In this document: piece after piece, positions 21,125 to 33,512 of the stretch
How positions within the stretch are numbered: position 1 is the stretch's first letter
Layout: every line of letters begins with the position of its first letter
Assembly: GCA_951802425.1 (NCBI GenBank)
Contig: OX637804.1
Span: forward strand, 682,001-746,000
Direction of reading: 5' to 3'
Length of the DNA: 64,000 nt
Source of the DNA: Clavaria fumosa
Lineage: Eukaryota > Basidiomycota > Agaricomycetes > Agaricales > Clavariaceae
The notes under the pieces: generated by a model
What the model was told of the DNA's origin: nothing
What the model saw: the letters and a program-made list of their open reading frames with translations, nothing else
Databases searched by the model: none
Translations under genes and position numbers: made by a program

Positions 21125-23409
21125 ACATCGCGTTGAGTTTTCTGCAATTGAAGGAGATGTCAAGAGGCGAGACCACCGCCGAGAATATCAGCACTGCCGT
21201 CCAAGCACTCGAAGGCACCCTTTCCTGATAGTGCACTGGATTTGCGGCGGCTTCGGTGGGGGCGTGTCGAGTCGACTTTCTTTGTGACGCGCTCGTCTGT
21301 CTTCCGTCGACCAGTTCGGCCAGCTCTACGACGCCTTCTGTACCCAGGCACACGCACAAACCCCATCACGCGTCGTACCCCTGACTTTGCCGTTATGGTG
21401 TTCATTTTCTCGCACGCGATTGAGCATGAAGGAGAGACAGATCATTACCTCTGTTACCAATCTACTCACCCAATTCGGTCATAGCATCTCTACCACCACC
21501 AATATTGTGTGGTCATCGATCATCGATCATCGATCAGGTACTGTATTTGTATTTCAGAGCCAAGAGAGCCAAGCAGCAAGATATGACGTCACAATTGACG
21601 ACTCTCGCGTGACTGTATCTCAACCAAGTAAGACTAACCCTGTAATCGAGGGAGAAAGCGCTGCGAGGCAGCACTACGTCGTGTCTTGCGCAACATATGG
21701 GTTGGCCAGATGAGACGCATTGGTGGTCGGAGTACCACTGAAACCCACACAGACACGGACACATCGTGTTCGTTAGAGCATACAGAAAGTGATAGGGCGG
21801 CTCGACAGCGCTTTTGGGGATCATACATCGACCATATGGGCCGCATGGAGACACTTGGGCTATCGCACGCCACACGTCCTGGCAGAAATGACAGCAGCGT
21901 TGCGCTCCAGGCATTCACGAGTGTCGCGCAGATGCTGGAGCGGCCTTTCTTCGTGACACGCTCGTCCTTCTGCGTTGTCGGCGTCGTCGACCAGTTCGGC
22001 CAGCTCCGCGACGCGCTCGCGTACCTGGACGCACTCCAAATCGCCCGGGGGGGTTGCAGCTCTTCTAAACGAGGGAATGCGGGACGCCAGTAGCTGCTGA
22101 TTGTATGCACGCAGAAAGGGAACGATGAACTGCAGCAAGAGAACGGGACACGCTGAGTGAGGGTAAAGGGTGAGTGAATTCCTAAAGCTACTAGCTCCCG
22201 ATTGTATGCATGAGTTGTAAAGTGATTAATTATAGGAAAGAGAGTGGAACAGGCTGAGTGAAGGTAATGGGTGACAAGGAAAGTGTCGGTGCAGGCTTCA
22301 ATGAGGGGAATGTTTGTAAAATTTGGTGAGGCGAGTTGAAGAAGTCGACCCAGCATTCACTGTTGCCACACAACAGCATCCATCGCTTGTCACCGTTGTC
22401 ACCGATGTCGTCGCAGGTGCTCACGTTCGAGGCCACGTTTCCAGCCAGGGTGGCGACAGTGGGGGGAGATGCCCAGTTTTCGGTGCCTTGACACACCGTT
22501 CCCTACAGAATTATTGCCTGGAATTGAGTTCCGGAATGGGTTTGTACAAGTCGGCGAAGTTGAACAACCATGTGGATGTACTGTGGGATTTAGCCAGATT
22601 TTGAATGAAACAATCTTGAACGATACCTCGTTACTCGACTATGTGTGCCGCATCGTGAAGACACATCGGCCCGTCGTGAGCCACGATATTTTGAGGGAAA
22701 TCACTGCGGCGTTGCGCCCCAGCATTGGCGAGTGTCGCGCAGATGCTTGAGTCGACCTTCTGCGTGACGCGCTTGTCCCTCTTCATCGTCGTCGACATCA
22801 TCGGCCAGTTCGGCCAGCTCCGTGACGTGCTCACGCACAAACCCCATATCGCCTACGCAGGGCGGAGGGTTTGCAGCTCTGCCAAAGGCCGGATGGTTGA
22901 GGGAATTCCTAAAGCTACCGAGTGCCAGTGGGACGGGCTGAGTGAAGGTAAACGGTGACAAGGAAAGTGTCGGCGCGGGCTTCAGTGAGAGCAAGGTTTG
23001 TAAAACGTTCCACCATTGGTGAAGTCGTCCCAGCATTGATGTAGCATCAGATAGTTCGACCTACGCATTCCACTCGTACGGGCACTGCCACACAGCGTAG
23101 AGCGCCGGCCGCACAAGGTAGCCTAGGGTTATCAATGATCAATCCCATCAAAAGGTCGCCTGGTCGTCAGAACGACGTCGATAACGTTCGAAACGCCGTC
23201 CGCTCTCTGGGTGTGCATCACAGTTGTGGACAACAGCCTGAAAGTCGAGCAGAGAGGCTTTCGAACGATACCCTACCTACCCACCATTGATAGTGTGGAG
23301 GTAACCGCGCCCCAGACCAATCACCAGATCAGGACTATGACTTCCGCCATCACCCAATTGATGGGAAGCACAGCTTTATGGTGGACGCTTTTCTCTCCTG
23401 ACGGCGACA
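21125..23409. other. 3' flank of member 8 and two upstream blocks, including tail relic
   Basis: 21375-21520 is a relic of another type A tail: GACTTTGCCGTTATGGTG and GGAGAGACAGATCATTACC match the LDFAAV and ERQIVAS codons, without PPPY. A 7-bp ATCGATC run repeats three times at 21515-21536, and a TGACGTCA lies at 21584-21591. Two copies of the divergent coil frame are present on the complement (about 21900-22030 and 22700-23036). At the second, a 111-codon frame joins the WxNVLQT part to VTELAELADDVDDDEEGQ. The proximal promoter before member 9 is more degraded than usual. Confidence 0.5.
22701..23036 (-). CDS. Possible divergent small protein (MRRS/coil family), best minus-strand copy
   Basis: A complement frame of 111 codons carries QWWNVLQTLLSLKPAP, GSFRNSLNHPAF and REHVTELAELADDVDDDEEG, then LKHLRDTRQC. 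Parts of the same frame recur in most upstream blocks on the strand opposite the membrane-protein gene. Whether the middle section is exon or a degenerate intron is unclear, since another copy (58.2 kb) has a good GTAAGC donor there. The C-terminal part is acidic, helix-prone and coil-like. I recognise no family. It could be a decayed gene or coincidental conservation of young duplicates. Confidence 0.3.
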   Translation of the reverse strand: MLGRLHQWWNVLQTLLSLKPAPTLSLSPFTFTQPVPLALGSFRNSLNHPAFGRAANPPPCVGDMGFVREHVTELAELADDVDDDEEGQARHAEGRLKHLRDTRQCWGATPQ

Positions 23410-25017
23410 ATGTGCCCGCAATGGGCAGCTCTGGCGATGTCTGCTGTTGTGTTTCTATCCGCGGTTGCGAAACCATTGGCACCACCAACGACTGGGTGGC
23501 TGTACAACGACTTATATGGTGACTCGTATATCTTTCCATTGACGGCCACGCAATGTGCACCCTTCGAGATTTTCTACAACACGACGGGAGCCCTCTTTTT
23601 CTTTGATGATTCAACACGCTCGGACCGCCTTTTCACCCTTAATGTTCCCAAAGGCATTGGTTATTTGGAGTGGATTTGTAACATTCCCGCTGGTATCGCA
23701 TTCTCTGCGGCGTTTTCATTGAATTACGTTGTCCTACATGGGTCGTCGTCGGCTTGCTTGGGGAATATCACAACAACCTATTCACATCTGAATTACTCCA
23801 CGACTGCTTTTGAATCCTACACTCGAACCGCTTCCTTCCTAACCACTCCGCTCCCCACAAATACTTTGTATGTCTCCTTTCCCGTCGGCCGCTTGTCCTT
23901 GACCTGACCATTATCAGCCCTACAACCACCTTTCCCACAGGCGCATACTCAACCATCACCCTCAAGTACGACTCGTTCTTTGAGTTTCCACACAACATAC
24001 TAATGACTCAACAGCCCAAACCTGGCTGTCACACCGTCGTCATCATCACCTTCCTCGAGCTCGCCATTGTCCTCTCCAACAACGCTCCCTTCCCCCAAAT
24101 CACACAGCGCTTCGATTGCTGGGGGTGTCCTCGGCGCAATAATTTTTGTTCTACTCATCCTCACTCTTGTGCTCTGGTGGAGGCGTAGATGTTCGGTTTT
24201 AGCAAAAGCATCTTCTCCCATCGATCCTCAACCCGTGTCTATCTCAGGATTGGCGACAGGCGAGTTGGAGTCCATGGACCTCTCATCACCATTCTGGTCT
24301 TCTGGTGCGTTCATTATTTCCACCCACCTATGCCCTCAACTATAGCGGGACCTCTGTCAGGCGCGAAATTCCTTCGCGGCGCGCAGCAATACCAATTTTC
24401 GCCACCCGACCCTTGCAGTCACGGGACTGAACCCACGTCTGACAATCCCATTGTCGTCCAGACGGGCACTCCTGCGGCCCATGCGTACCCCATAGGTAAA
24501 GTATCCTCTTTTCCGTTGGAGCGTGGGGCTCTAAAAATATCGCAACACGCACTCCCCTTTTGCTGCTCTAGTCGGCCAGAGGACGGCCCAAGGCATCACC
24601 ACACCCTTGGACCCCGAGTCCGTTCTTCCATCACAACGGCCACGAGAACCTCCGGGTAATGGATCCCAAGCTCCCTTCCCCAGATCAGTCCCAGATTTGG
24701 CATCTCGCGCATTGCCGACCGCCAACCCGCAGCCACCACCATCCGCCCAGCCATCGGATGCCGTCACCCATACCGCGCAAGTGACAGCACTGCCGGATGC
24801 AACGCCACTGCTCCAGCCGCCCTTGATGAGCGGGACTCAAGAAGATCCCCCTGACCTTGCGGCTGTTCTAGGGGTTATTTCTCGGGCGCGGTTGAGCGCG
24901 CGGGAAAGACGGATAGTTGCCTCTGTCAACAATCTACTCACCCCAGAGCCATCAGCATCTCCTGATCTGACAAGGCAGAACACGACGGCATCTTCACCGC
25001 CGCCCTATTCAGGATGA
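23410..25017 (+). CDS. Member 9: type I membrane protein, type A3 with PPPY tail
   Basis: Five exons: 23410-23867, 23918-23965, 24015-24304, 24361-24495 and 24572-25017. They sum to 1377 nt, 458 aa. Start MCPQWAALAMSAVVFLSAVA. The ectodomain reads TATQCAPFEIFYN, lacking the usual Glu after Cys, then EWICNIPAG and SSSACLG. The stalk is the shortest of the type A copies (VTPSSSPSSSSPLSSPTTLP). TM AGGVLGAIIFVLLILTLVLW is followed by WRRR. The tail has AKFLRGAQQYQFSPPDP, PSQRPREPPGN and LDLAAVLGVISRARLS, and ends SSPPPYSG. Neighbours share the tandem orientation. Confidence 0.87.
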
Positions 25018-26051
25018 TTTTCTATCATACCCAACATTTCTGTCAGAGCATGCAAAGGAGCTGGATAAGACTGACGATGTTTTGTGTGCTTATCGCAAGT
25101 TGTCATGTACTGTATTCAAGCTTGCTTGGTAGGAGTTCTTTGCATATCAATAACTTCATATGCAGTGCAAGGCTGGATGGTCGAGTGAGTCCTCCCAGGA
25201 ACAGGGAAATGCACCATCGCAATGTCCGAATCTCTTGATGTTAGCTAATCTCAGTCTGGGGATGAGCAAAAAGATCGAGTTTGCTTTGTAGGGACATCGG
25301 TACCGCATGCAGTGCCGTGGTTATATCTGTCCTCGAGGCGCTAGACTCAGGGGGGTCTCCTTGAGCTCACCGCAGTTTTGGGGACCATCTCACATGTGCA
25401 CAGGAAGCAAAGTACTGTGGTATTTTGCATGAAACAATCTTGAAACGATACATATTTACCCTTACTTCGACCATGTGTGCCGCATTGTGAAGACACATTG
25501 GCCATCGTGAGCCATAATATTTTGAGGGAAATCACTGCGGCGTTGCGCCCAGCATCCACACACCTGCATTCGCTCGTGCAGACGTTCGCGAGTGTCGCGC
25601 AGATTGCTTGAATCAACCTTCTTCGTGACGAGCTTGTCCCTCTTCACCGTCGTCGTCGGCCAGTTCGGCCAGCTCCGCGATGCGCTCGCGTACCCAGACC
25701 CAGACCCAGACCCAGACCCACAAACCCCATATCGCCTACACACGGCGGAAAGTTTGCAGCTCTGCCAAAGGCCGGATGGTCGAGGGAATTCCTAAAGCTA
25801 CCGAGTGGGACAGGGCTGAGAAGGTGATGGGTCACAAGGAAAGTGTCGGCGCAGGCTTCAGCGAGGGGAAGGTTTGTAAAACGTTCCACCATCGGTGAGG
25901 CGAGTTGAAGAAGTGCAGAAGTAGCCGCGGCCTAGACCCAGGGATGCCATCCCCGGATCAGGACTATGATTTCTGCCATCACCCCAGTTGGTGATAACAG
26001 GGTGACAAGGTACAGCTTTGTGGGAAACGTTCTTCTCTCTTGACGGCGACA
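25018..26051. other. Intergenic: type B tail relic and shortened upstream block
   Basis: About 25280-25410 is a type B-associated tail relic (CTCGAGGCGCTAGACTCAGG, then TCCTTGAGCTCACCGCAG) without its gene, so a whole type B copy was probably deleted here. Then the coil frame, a CCCAGA microsatellite (25692-25721, five units) and GGTTTGTAAAACGTTCCACC. The block jumps directly from AGTTGAAGAAGT to the proximal promoter, so the reverse TATA box and MRRS start are missing. No gene called. Confidence 0.55.
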
Positions 26052-27662
26052 ATGTGCTCGCAATGGGCAGCTCTGGCAATGTCTGTTGTTGCAATCCTAT
26101 CCGCAGTTGCGAAGCCATTAGCACCACCAACGACTGGGTGGCTGTACAACACCTCATCTGTCTCATTTATCTTTCCATTAACGGCTACGCAATGCGAGCC
26201 GTTCAACATTTTCTACAACTCGACAGATGGAGATTTCTTTTTATTTAATGACGCAACAGATTCGCACACTCTTATCCGGATTTATTTCCCCAGAGGCACT
26301 GGTTATTTGGAATGGATTTGCAACATTCCCGCCGGTTTCGCATTCTTTGTGGGGTCTTCATTGAATTACATCGTCCAACCTGGGTTGTCGTCAGCTTGTT
26401 TGGGGAATCTCAACACAACCTATTCCGATCTGTCTTACTACACGACTAAATTTGAATCCTTCACTCGAAACCCTTCCCCGCTCGTCACTTCCCTCCCCAC
26501 CATTACTTTGTATGTCCCATTTTCCGTCCGCTCCTTGTCCCTGACTCGACCATTATCAGCCCTACAACCACCTTTCCCACAGGCACATTCTCGACCATCA
26601 CCCTCAAGTACGACTCATTCTTTCAGTTTCCACACAACTTACTAATCAACTCAACAGCCCAAACCTGGCCGTCACACCGACAACGTCCCCACCAGTGACT
26701 TCTTCCGCGAACTCGCCGCCCTCGCCAACAACGCCCCCACCCCCCACGAGCCCGCCATCGCCAACGCCAACGCCTTCTCACAAATCACGCAATGCTGCGG
26801 TGGCTGGTGGAGTCGTCGGCGCAGTAGCTTTTGTTCTACTCATCGTCGCTCTCATGCTCTGGCGGAGGCGTAGGAGTTCATTCCAAGCAAGTGCATCTTC
26901 TCCCATCGATCCTCCGCCCGCGTCTATCTCAGGATTGACAACAAGCGAGCTGGAGCCTACGGACCTCTCATCACCATTCCGGCGTTCTGGTGGGTTCGTT
27001 GTATCTCTCCCAGTACATGTACCTTCATTATTGCGGGACGTTTATCAGGCACAGAACCTCTTGGCAGGACGCACACGCCCGACGGTGGTGCCGCGATGGC
27101 TCCAATGGCAAATAATCCCGCCGCGATTGCAGTACCCATAGGTAAAGTATCCTTTGCCCTTTTCCTCTTGTCATTTCAACATCCACCAGGTGAAGGGCCA
27201 GAAGCATCGCCATATGCACCTCCTCTAGTCAGCCAGAGGCCATCGCAAGGCACTATTACGCCCTTTGTTGCAGAGCCTGCCCTTCCATCACAACGGCCAC
27301 GCAAACCTCGGAATAATGAACGCCAGTCTTCCCAGCCCAGTCCACCCCTTGATCTGCCATCTCGCACACCACCGACCGCCGAGCGGCAGCCGCCATACAT
27401 CCAGTCTCCGAATACCCCTGTTGATGCAGCACTGGAGACGTCACGGCCAGATGCGGTACCACTATTCCAGCAGTCCTCGACGAACGAGGCTCAGGAAGGA
27501 CCCCTTGACTTTGCCGCCGTTCTGGGGGTCATCTCACGCGCGCAGCTGAGCGAGACGGAGAGACTGGCTGCAGTCCGTAACTTGCTTATCTCGGACCCGT
27601 CAGGACAACACGATCTTGCAAGGCAAAATACAGTATCTTCGCCACCACCATATGCTGAGTAA
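26052..27662 (+). CDS. Member 10: type I membrane protein, type A1 with PPPY tail
   Basis: Five exons: 26052-26509, 26560-26607, 26658-26989, 27049-27141 and 27229-27662. They sum to 1365 nt, 454 aa. Signal peptide MCSQWAALAMSVVAILSAVA; sequons NTS and NST; cysteines in TATQCEPF, EWICNIPAG and LSSACLG; Pro-rich stalk with TTPPPPTSPPSPTPTP; TM AGGVVGAVAFVLLIVALMLW followed by RRRR. The tail has TSELEPTDLSSPFRRSG, GTEPLGRTHTPDGGAAM and LDFAAVLGVISRAQLS, and ends SSPPPYAE. Its upstream block lacks the distant TATA region, so this copy tests whether that region matters for expression. Confidence 0.88.
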
Positions 27663-29763
27663 ACATCGCGTCGAGTTTCCTGCAGATGCAAAGGCTAATT
27701 ATTTTCAGTTGCCTCTAACTACATTCGAGTCAAATTCCGCTACTTAATAATTACATTCTGTGATTTCGCGTGAGGGTTCAAATATTCAAATGCTACAGTT
27801 GTTCCGCTATCCGCAAACTTGCAAACCCAGACGTCGTAGATTTGGCGTGGTGCGGGTCTATTAATGCTTGTGTCTATTATGTTAGTCCAGTGAAGTTCGC
27901 TCAACAATCTGCTCTACGGGGGTGGCCGACCGCCTCGACTCTGCAACTCCTCAACATGTTCGAGGCGAGACCCGGTCAGGAAGATCGGCACTGCCGTCTA
28001 AGAATTCGAAGGCACCCCTTATCTGTCTTCTTGTTCGCAGGTGAGCCTGCGACACTCCAGGCCCCGTTTCGGTTGCCGTTCGCAGGCTGTCGTGGGGAAG
28101 CAAGCGCAGCGGCCCGACTCGTAGTTAACACCTCTGACAATGCAAGGCTCGGAATACGCACGAACCAATTGAACACTATAATAGTAGAAACTCGAGAGTA
28201 TTCCACCTCTCAACTCAACAACTCACCTCCGGTTGGGCTCCCGATCCAATATCTGGACATCCATCTGTTAGATTGCAGCCAGCTGGACTGATTGCGCTGT
28301 ACGTTGCTGATTCTTCATATCGTTCGGCATTCGGACATTTGTGGCCAATTACCTCAAGGATGTTTCAAAAGAATTTCTCACATACAGTAACGAATTTGGA
28401 GCCTAGGAGAGTGATGGTGTTCCTGCAAACCTTGTCCTCGCCGACGTCTGCCCACACGCTCGCGTGAACCGCCTCTGTCGCTTGTCGCCGTTGCCGTCAA
28501 TGTCGTCGTCGCAGGTATTCACATCCGAGGCCCCATCTCCACGCTTCCCGCTGGGACGGCAACAGAGTGTGGGGGGCTCTGGATGGCATACATGATGTTG
28601 GGGGCGAATTGATCACGCCAGTCATGCGAGCCATCAAAATTCGAAACTGAAACTAGACCAGCGGGAGGTCTCAAGTGCTGCAGTGCGATGCGAGATCCAG
28701 GTCAAAGTTAGGGATCTGGAAACCAACCAAATCGTGGCATGTCCGGACAGACATGATCACTATTTCACATACTAAAAGGCAATCGCGCCAACACGGAGTT
28801 TCGGTGCCTTGACACCCCGTTCTTTGGAATCGAGCTCCGGAATGGAGTCTGTACAAGTTGGCGATATTGAACAACCATGTGGGTGTACTGTGGGATTTAG
28901 TCAGATTTTGCATTGAATGATACCTCGTTACCCTTCTTGGGACTATGTGGACCGCATCGTGAAGACACACCGGCCTGTCATGAGCCACGATATTTTTAGG
29001 GAAAGGGAAATCACTGCGGCGTTGCGCCCAACATCCACACACCTGCATTCGTTCGTGCAGACGTTCGCGAGTATCGCGCAGATGCTTGGGTCGACCTCCT
29101 TCGTAACGCACTTGTCCCTCTTCACCGTCGTCGGCCAGGTTCGGCCAGCTCCGCGACGCGCTCGCGTACTTACACCCACACCCACAAACCCCATATCGCC
29201 TACACACGGCGGAAGGTTTGCAGCTCTGCCAAAGGCCGGATCGTTGAGGGAATTCCTAAAGCTACCGAGTGGGACAGGCTGAGTGAAGGTAATGAGTCAC
29301 AAGGAAAGTGTCGGCGCAAGCTTCAGCGAAGGGAAGGTTTGTAAAACGTTCCACCATTGGTGAGGCGTAGTCCGACCTACGCATTCGCTGCTGCCACACA
29401 GCATAGAGCGCCGGCCGCACGAGATTATCAATCCCATCAAAAGGTCGCCCTTTTATATCTAGTCGTCAGAACGGCGTCGATAACGTTCGGCTCACCACGA
29501 GATGCCGTCCGGGCTCTCTGAGTGTGCGTAACAGTTGCAGAGAAAGTGGACAACAAACTGAAAGTCGAGCGAGAGAGAGGCTTTTGAACGATACCCTATA
29601 CACCATCCTTGGGGCTATGGAATAGTGCGGAGGTAGCCGCGGCCCAGACCCAGGGATGCAATCCCCCGATCAGGACTATGATTTCCCATGTCCACGCGGT
29701 TGGTGATAACGGAGTGACAAGGTACAGCTTTGTGAAGAACGCTCTTCTCTCCTGACGGCGACA
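27663..29763. other. 3' linker of member 10 and full upstream block of member 11
   Basis: 27740-28200 repeats the A1 3' linker of member 7, including the 28.0-28.19 kb insert. From 28290 a full upstream block follows. The reverse TATA box is slightly altered (TATAAAAG on the complement, 29450-29457). The complement coil frame DDGEEGQVRYEGGRPKHLRD is present near 29050-29130. No separate gene called. Confidence 0.5.
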
Positions 29764-31419
29764 ATGTGCTCGCAATGGGCAGTTCTGGCAATGTCTGCTG
29801 TCGCGATTCTAGCGAAGCCATTAGCACCACCAGCGACTGGGTGGCTGTACACCGACGGCACTTTAGGCTCATTTATCTTTCCATTTACGGCTACGCAATG
29901 CGAGCCGTTCTACATTTTCTACAACGCGACGTATGGAAATCACCTTGACTTTTATGACGCAACAATCTCGCACATTCTTTTCTCCTTTGATGTCCCCCAC
30001 GACACCGGTTATTTGGAGTGGATTTGCAACATTCCCGCTGGTATCGAATTCTTCGGGTTATTTAAGTACATTGTCCAACCTGGATCGTCGTCGGCTTGCT
30101 TGGGGAATATCACGACAACCTATTCCCTTCTTACTTACTCCACGACTGATTTTGCATCCTACACACGAAACCCTTCCTCGTTCACTCCCCTCTCCTCAAT
30201 TACTTCGTATGTCTCCTTTCTTGTCCGCTGCTTGATCCTTGACTCGACCATCATCAGATCTACCACCAGCTTTCCCATAGGCGCATACTCGACCTTTACT
30301 CTCAAGTACGACTCGTTCTTTGAGTTTCCACACAACATACTAATTGACTCAACAGCTTAAACTTGGCTGTCACGCCGACAACGTCCCCACCGTTGTCGTC
30401 CTCACCAGTGATTTTTTCCACAAGCTCGCCGCCCTCGCCAACAACGCCCCCACCCCCCACGAGCCCGCCATCGCCCTCGCCAACGCCTTCTCACAAATCA
30501 CGCAATGCTGCGGTGGCTGGTGGTGTCGTCGGTGCAGTAGCCTTTGTTACACTCATCGTCGCTCTCGTGCTCTGGCGGAGGCGTAGGAGTTCATTCCAAG
30601 CAGGAGCATCTTCTCCCATCGATCCTCAACCCGCGTCTATCTCAGGATTGGCGACAGGCGAGTTGGAGTCCATGGACCTCTCATCACCATTCCGGTTTTC
30701 TGGTGCGTTCATCAATTTCCACCCACCTATGCCCTCAACTTTAGCGGGACCTCTGTCAGGCGCAGAATTCCTTCGCGGCGCGCAGCAATACCAACTTTCG
30801 CCACCCGACCCTCGCAGTCACAGGACTGAACCCACGTCTGACAATCCCATTCTCGTCCAGATGACGGGCACTCCTGCGGCCCATGCGTACCCCATAGGTA
30901 AAGTATCCTCTTCTCCGTTGCAGCGTGGGGCTCTAAAAATATCGCAACACACACTCCCCTTTTGCTGCTCTAGTCGGCCAGAGGACGGCCCAAGGCATCA
31001 CCACACCCTTGGACCCCGAGTCCGTTCTTCCATCACAACGGCCACGAGAGCCTCCGGGTGGTAGACCCCAAGCTCCCTTCCACAAATCAGTCCCAGATTT
31101 GGCATCTCGCGCATCGCCCACCGCCGATCCGCAGCCACCACCATCCGCCCAACCATCGGATGCCGTCACCCATACAGCACAAGTGACAGCACTGCCGGAT
31201 GCAACGCCACTGCTCCAGTCGCCCTTGACGAGCGGGACTCAGGAGGATCCCCCTGACCTTGCAGCTGTTCTAGGGGTTATTTCGCGGGCACAGTTGAGCG
31301 CGCGGGAGAGACAGATAGTTGCCTCTGTCAACAATCTACTCGCCCCAGAGCCATCAGCATCTCCTGATCTGACAAGGCAAAACACGACGGCATCTTCACC
31401 GCCGCCCTATTCAGGATGA
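29764..31419 (+). CDS. Member 11: type I membrane protein, type A3/A1 mosaic with PPPY tail
   Basis: Five exons: 29764-30206, 30258-30305, 30356-30702, 30760-30897 and 30974-31419. They sum to 1422 nt, 473 aa. The signal peptide is shortened by about five residues (MCSQWAVLAMSAVAILAKPL). Cysteines in TATQCEPF, EWICNIPAG and SSSACLG. The stalk and TM (AGGVVGAVAFVTLIVALVLW, then RRRRSSFQAG) are A1-like, while from SGLATGELESMDL onward exon 4 (AEFLRGAQQYQLSPPDP) and exon 5 (PESVLPSQRPREPPG, LDLAAVLGVISRAQLS, SSPPPYSG) are A3-like. This points to exchange within exon 3. Confidence 0.87.
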
Positions 31420-31784
31420 TTTTCTATCATACCCAACATTTCTGTAAGAGGATGCAAAGGAGCTGGATAAGGCTGACGATGCTTTGTGTGCCTATCGCAA
31501 GTTGTCATGTACTGTATTCACTCGCTTGGTAGGAGTTCTTTGCATATTGTAGCGTACCCGATATTTGGGAAATCGCAGTGATCAATAACTTCATATGCAG
31601 TGCATGTGCAAGTCTGTTTGTATCAACGCAGATGAGCCAAAATCGTTGGGGCATGTCAGAGGAACGGATGGTGCGATGTGGGGAGAGAAACGCACAATCG
31701 TAATGTCCGAGTCCCTGATGAAATTTGGCCATCTTCCCGCTCGACCACCAGCTACGGATTGTACACACCCAGAAATGGCGAGTC
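31420..31784. other. 3' flank of member 11
   Basis: Shared with the 3' flanks of members 5 and 9 (CATGTACTGTATTCA, then TAACTTCATATGCAGTGCA, then AATGTCCGA). No gene found. Confidence 0.5.
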
Positions 31785-32130
31785 GTAACAAGTGACGGCC
31801 TGTGGCAAAGAGAACGGGATGAGCTGGATGAGGATCGGCGTCAATGAAAGGGGGTCAAACGTTTTGCAAATTGAAGAAGGCTATGCGTTGATATGATGAG
31901 AGTGAAAAATCCTACTAACACCACTCCTTTATATCTGATCCGTTGATACAGACGGATCTTCTCTCTCACCCTCTAGATATGCGGAGTGTGTTGCCCGTCG
32001 CCGCGGGAAAATGGGTTAGGTGCAGGACAATAGCCTAGACATAGGAGAATGAGAGAAACAGTTCGGACTGTAGCGACTATCTGAGACTTTGCCGAGATGG
32101 TGCGAAGGGGAACGGGTAACCGCCCAAGGA

Positions 32131-32550
32131 GGCACCACCAGCGTCTGGGTCTGTACAGCTACGAATTCTTGCCGTTGCTCGGTCGATTTGTCTTCCCATT
32201 CACGGCAACGCAATGCGAGCCGTTCTACATTTACTACGAACAAGCGAGTGGAGATCCTGTTATCTTTTATGACCCAACAACACTTCACAATCTTTTCACC
32301 ATCACCTTCGACACTAGTTATGTGGAGTGGATTTGCAACATTCCTGCCGGTATCGCATTCAATGTGGCTGAATTCAATTACACTGTCTTATCTGAGTCGT
32401 CGTCGGATTACAACCTATTCCAGTCTAAGTTATACGACGGCTAATTTTGCAACCTATACTCGAACCGCTTCCCTGCCTGCCGCTATCGTTACCATAAATG
32501 CTTTGTATGTCTCCTTACCGATCTGCTGCGTGTCTGAATTAACAATTGCA
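32131..32550 (+). pseudogene. Member 12: truncated pseudogene, twin of member 4
   Basis: Exon 1 homology begins at GCACCACCAGCGTCTGG, so the signal peptide is gone. The frame then stays open through FTATQCEPFYIYYEQASGD and EWICNIPAGIAFNVAE, but the SSSACLG segment is deleted (ESSSDYNLFQ, then a frame break). Only exon 1 is present. Confidence 0.85.
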
Positions 32551-32834
32551 GATATGACCCACAGAGAGCGCCGCTGGTACGCTCTCTCCTCTCTATTGCG
32601 GCAGCATTGCAAGTTGACACTGTTCTGCGCTTCGTAAAATGGTTCTTGCGGTGTCTCAGCATCCATTCTGTTGTCTAAATTTCCCAATTGCCAATCCAGG
32701 TTCAGCAGGATGGTGCGGTGATTCTCTAATACAGATGAGAATCCCGAGTAAAGTCCGGGATCGACATGGCCCGCGAGGACAGTGGCAATAACAGTCGGCG
32801 TCGGCGGGTGTTGCAAGTTGGCATCGTTCTGCAC
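32454..32834 (-). CDS. Orphan conserved exon, copy B
   Basis: Twin of the frame at 10753-11100. The shared core (QNDANLQHPPTPTV, then LDWQLGNLDN, then MDAETPQEPFYEAQNS) is open in both copies. Here the first codon is GTG. The downstream part differs from copy A because of a small indel near 32570. No start, no recognised domain. Confidence 0.3.
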   Translation of the reverse strand: MQNDANLQHPPTPTVIATVLAGHVDPGLYSGFSSVLENHRTILLNLDWQLGNLDNRMDAETPQEPFYEAQNSVNLQCCRNREERAYQRRSLWVISAIVNSDTQQIGKETYKAFMVTIAAGREAVRV

Positions 32835-32886
32835 GCAATTTTATATTTAGTTTGAACACTCGAGTTCCATGAGTAAAAGTACTACT

Positions 32887-33512
32887 GGCCCGTCGCTAAC
32901 CACGATATTTTGAGGGAAATCGCTGCGGCATTGTGCCCAGCATCTACACACCTGCATTCGCTCGTGCAGACGTTCGCATGTCGCGGAGATGCTTGAGTCG
33001 ACCTTCTTCGTGACGCGCTTGTCCCTCTTCACCGTCGTCGAGGTCGTCGTCAGCCAGCTCCGCGACGCGCTCACGCACAAACCCCATATCGCCTAGGCAG
33101 GGCGGAGGGTTTGCAGCTCTGCCAAAGGCCGGATGGTCGAAGGAATTCCTAAAGCTACTGAGTGAGATGGGCTGAATGAAGGAAAAGAGCGACAAGGAAA
33201 GTGTCGGCGCAGACTTCAGTGAGGGGAAGGTTTGTGAAACGTTCCACCATTGGTGAGGCGAGTTGAAGAAGTCGTCCCAGCATTAATGTAGCATCAGAGA
33301 TACGCGAAAGCCTAAGCATCGGCCTGAGCATCGAGATACCCAAACCACTATCCTTGGGACTATGCTGGAACAGTGCGGAGGCAACCGCGACCCAGACCCA
33401 AGGATGCAATGCCCGGATCAGGAGTATGCTTTTCCGCCATCACCCCAGTTGGTAATAAAGAAGTGACGAGGTACAGCTTTGTGGGGAACGCTCTTCTCTC
33501 TTGACGGCGACA
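32887..33512. other. Shortened upstream block of member 13
   Basis: Contains the coil region (32900-33075), GGTTTGTGAAACGTTCC, and then jumps to the proximal promoter. As with member 10, the reverse TATA box region is missing. No gene called. Confidence 0.5.

Larger units (their letters stand above)
31785..32886. repeat. Segmental duplication, copy B
   Basis: This is the partner of 9972-11153, in the same orientation. Differences are scattered substitutions, the loss of about 70 bp near 32131 and a few small indels. Its right end (AAAAGTACTACTG, 32886) joins directly to GCCCGTCGCTAACCACGATATT, the middle of an upstream block, whereas copy A continues into the distal end of a block. Confidence 0.85.

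Noticed and set aside
21634..22356. A 240-codon complement frame as an independent gene
   Set aside because: It reads the coil region in a different frame from the one conserved across blocks, and carries no splice or domain evidence.
25692..25721. CCCAGA/CCCACA tandem arrays as a possible CRISPR or regulatory repeat array
   Set aside because: Six-base units without spacers, length-variable between paralogous blocks: an ordinary microsatellite.
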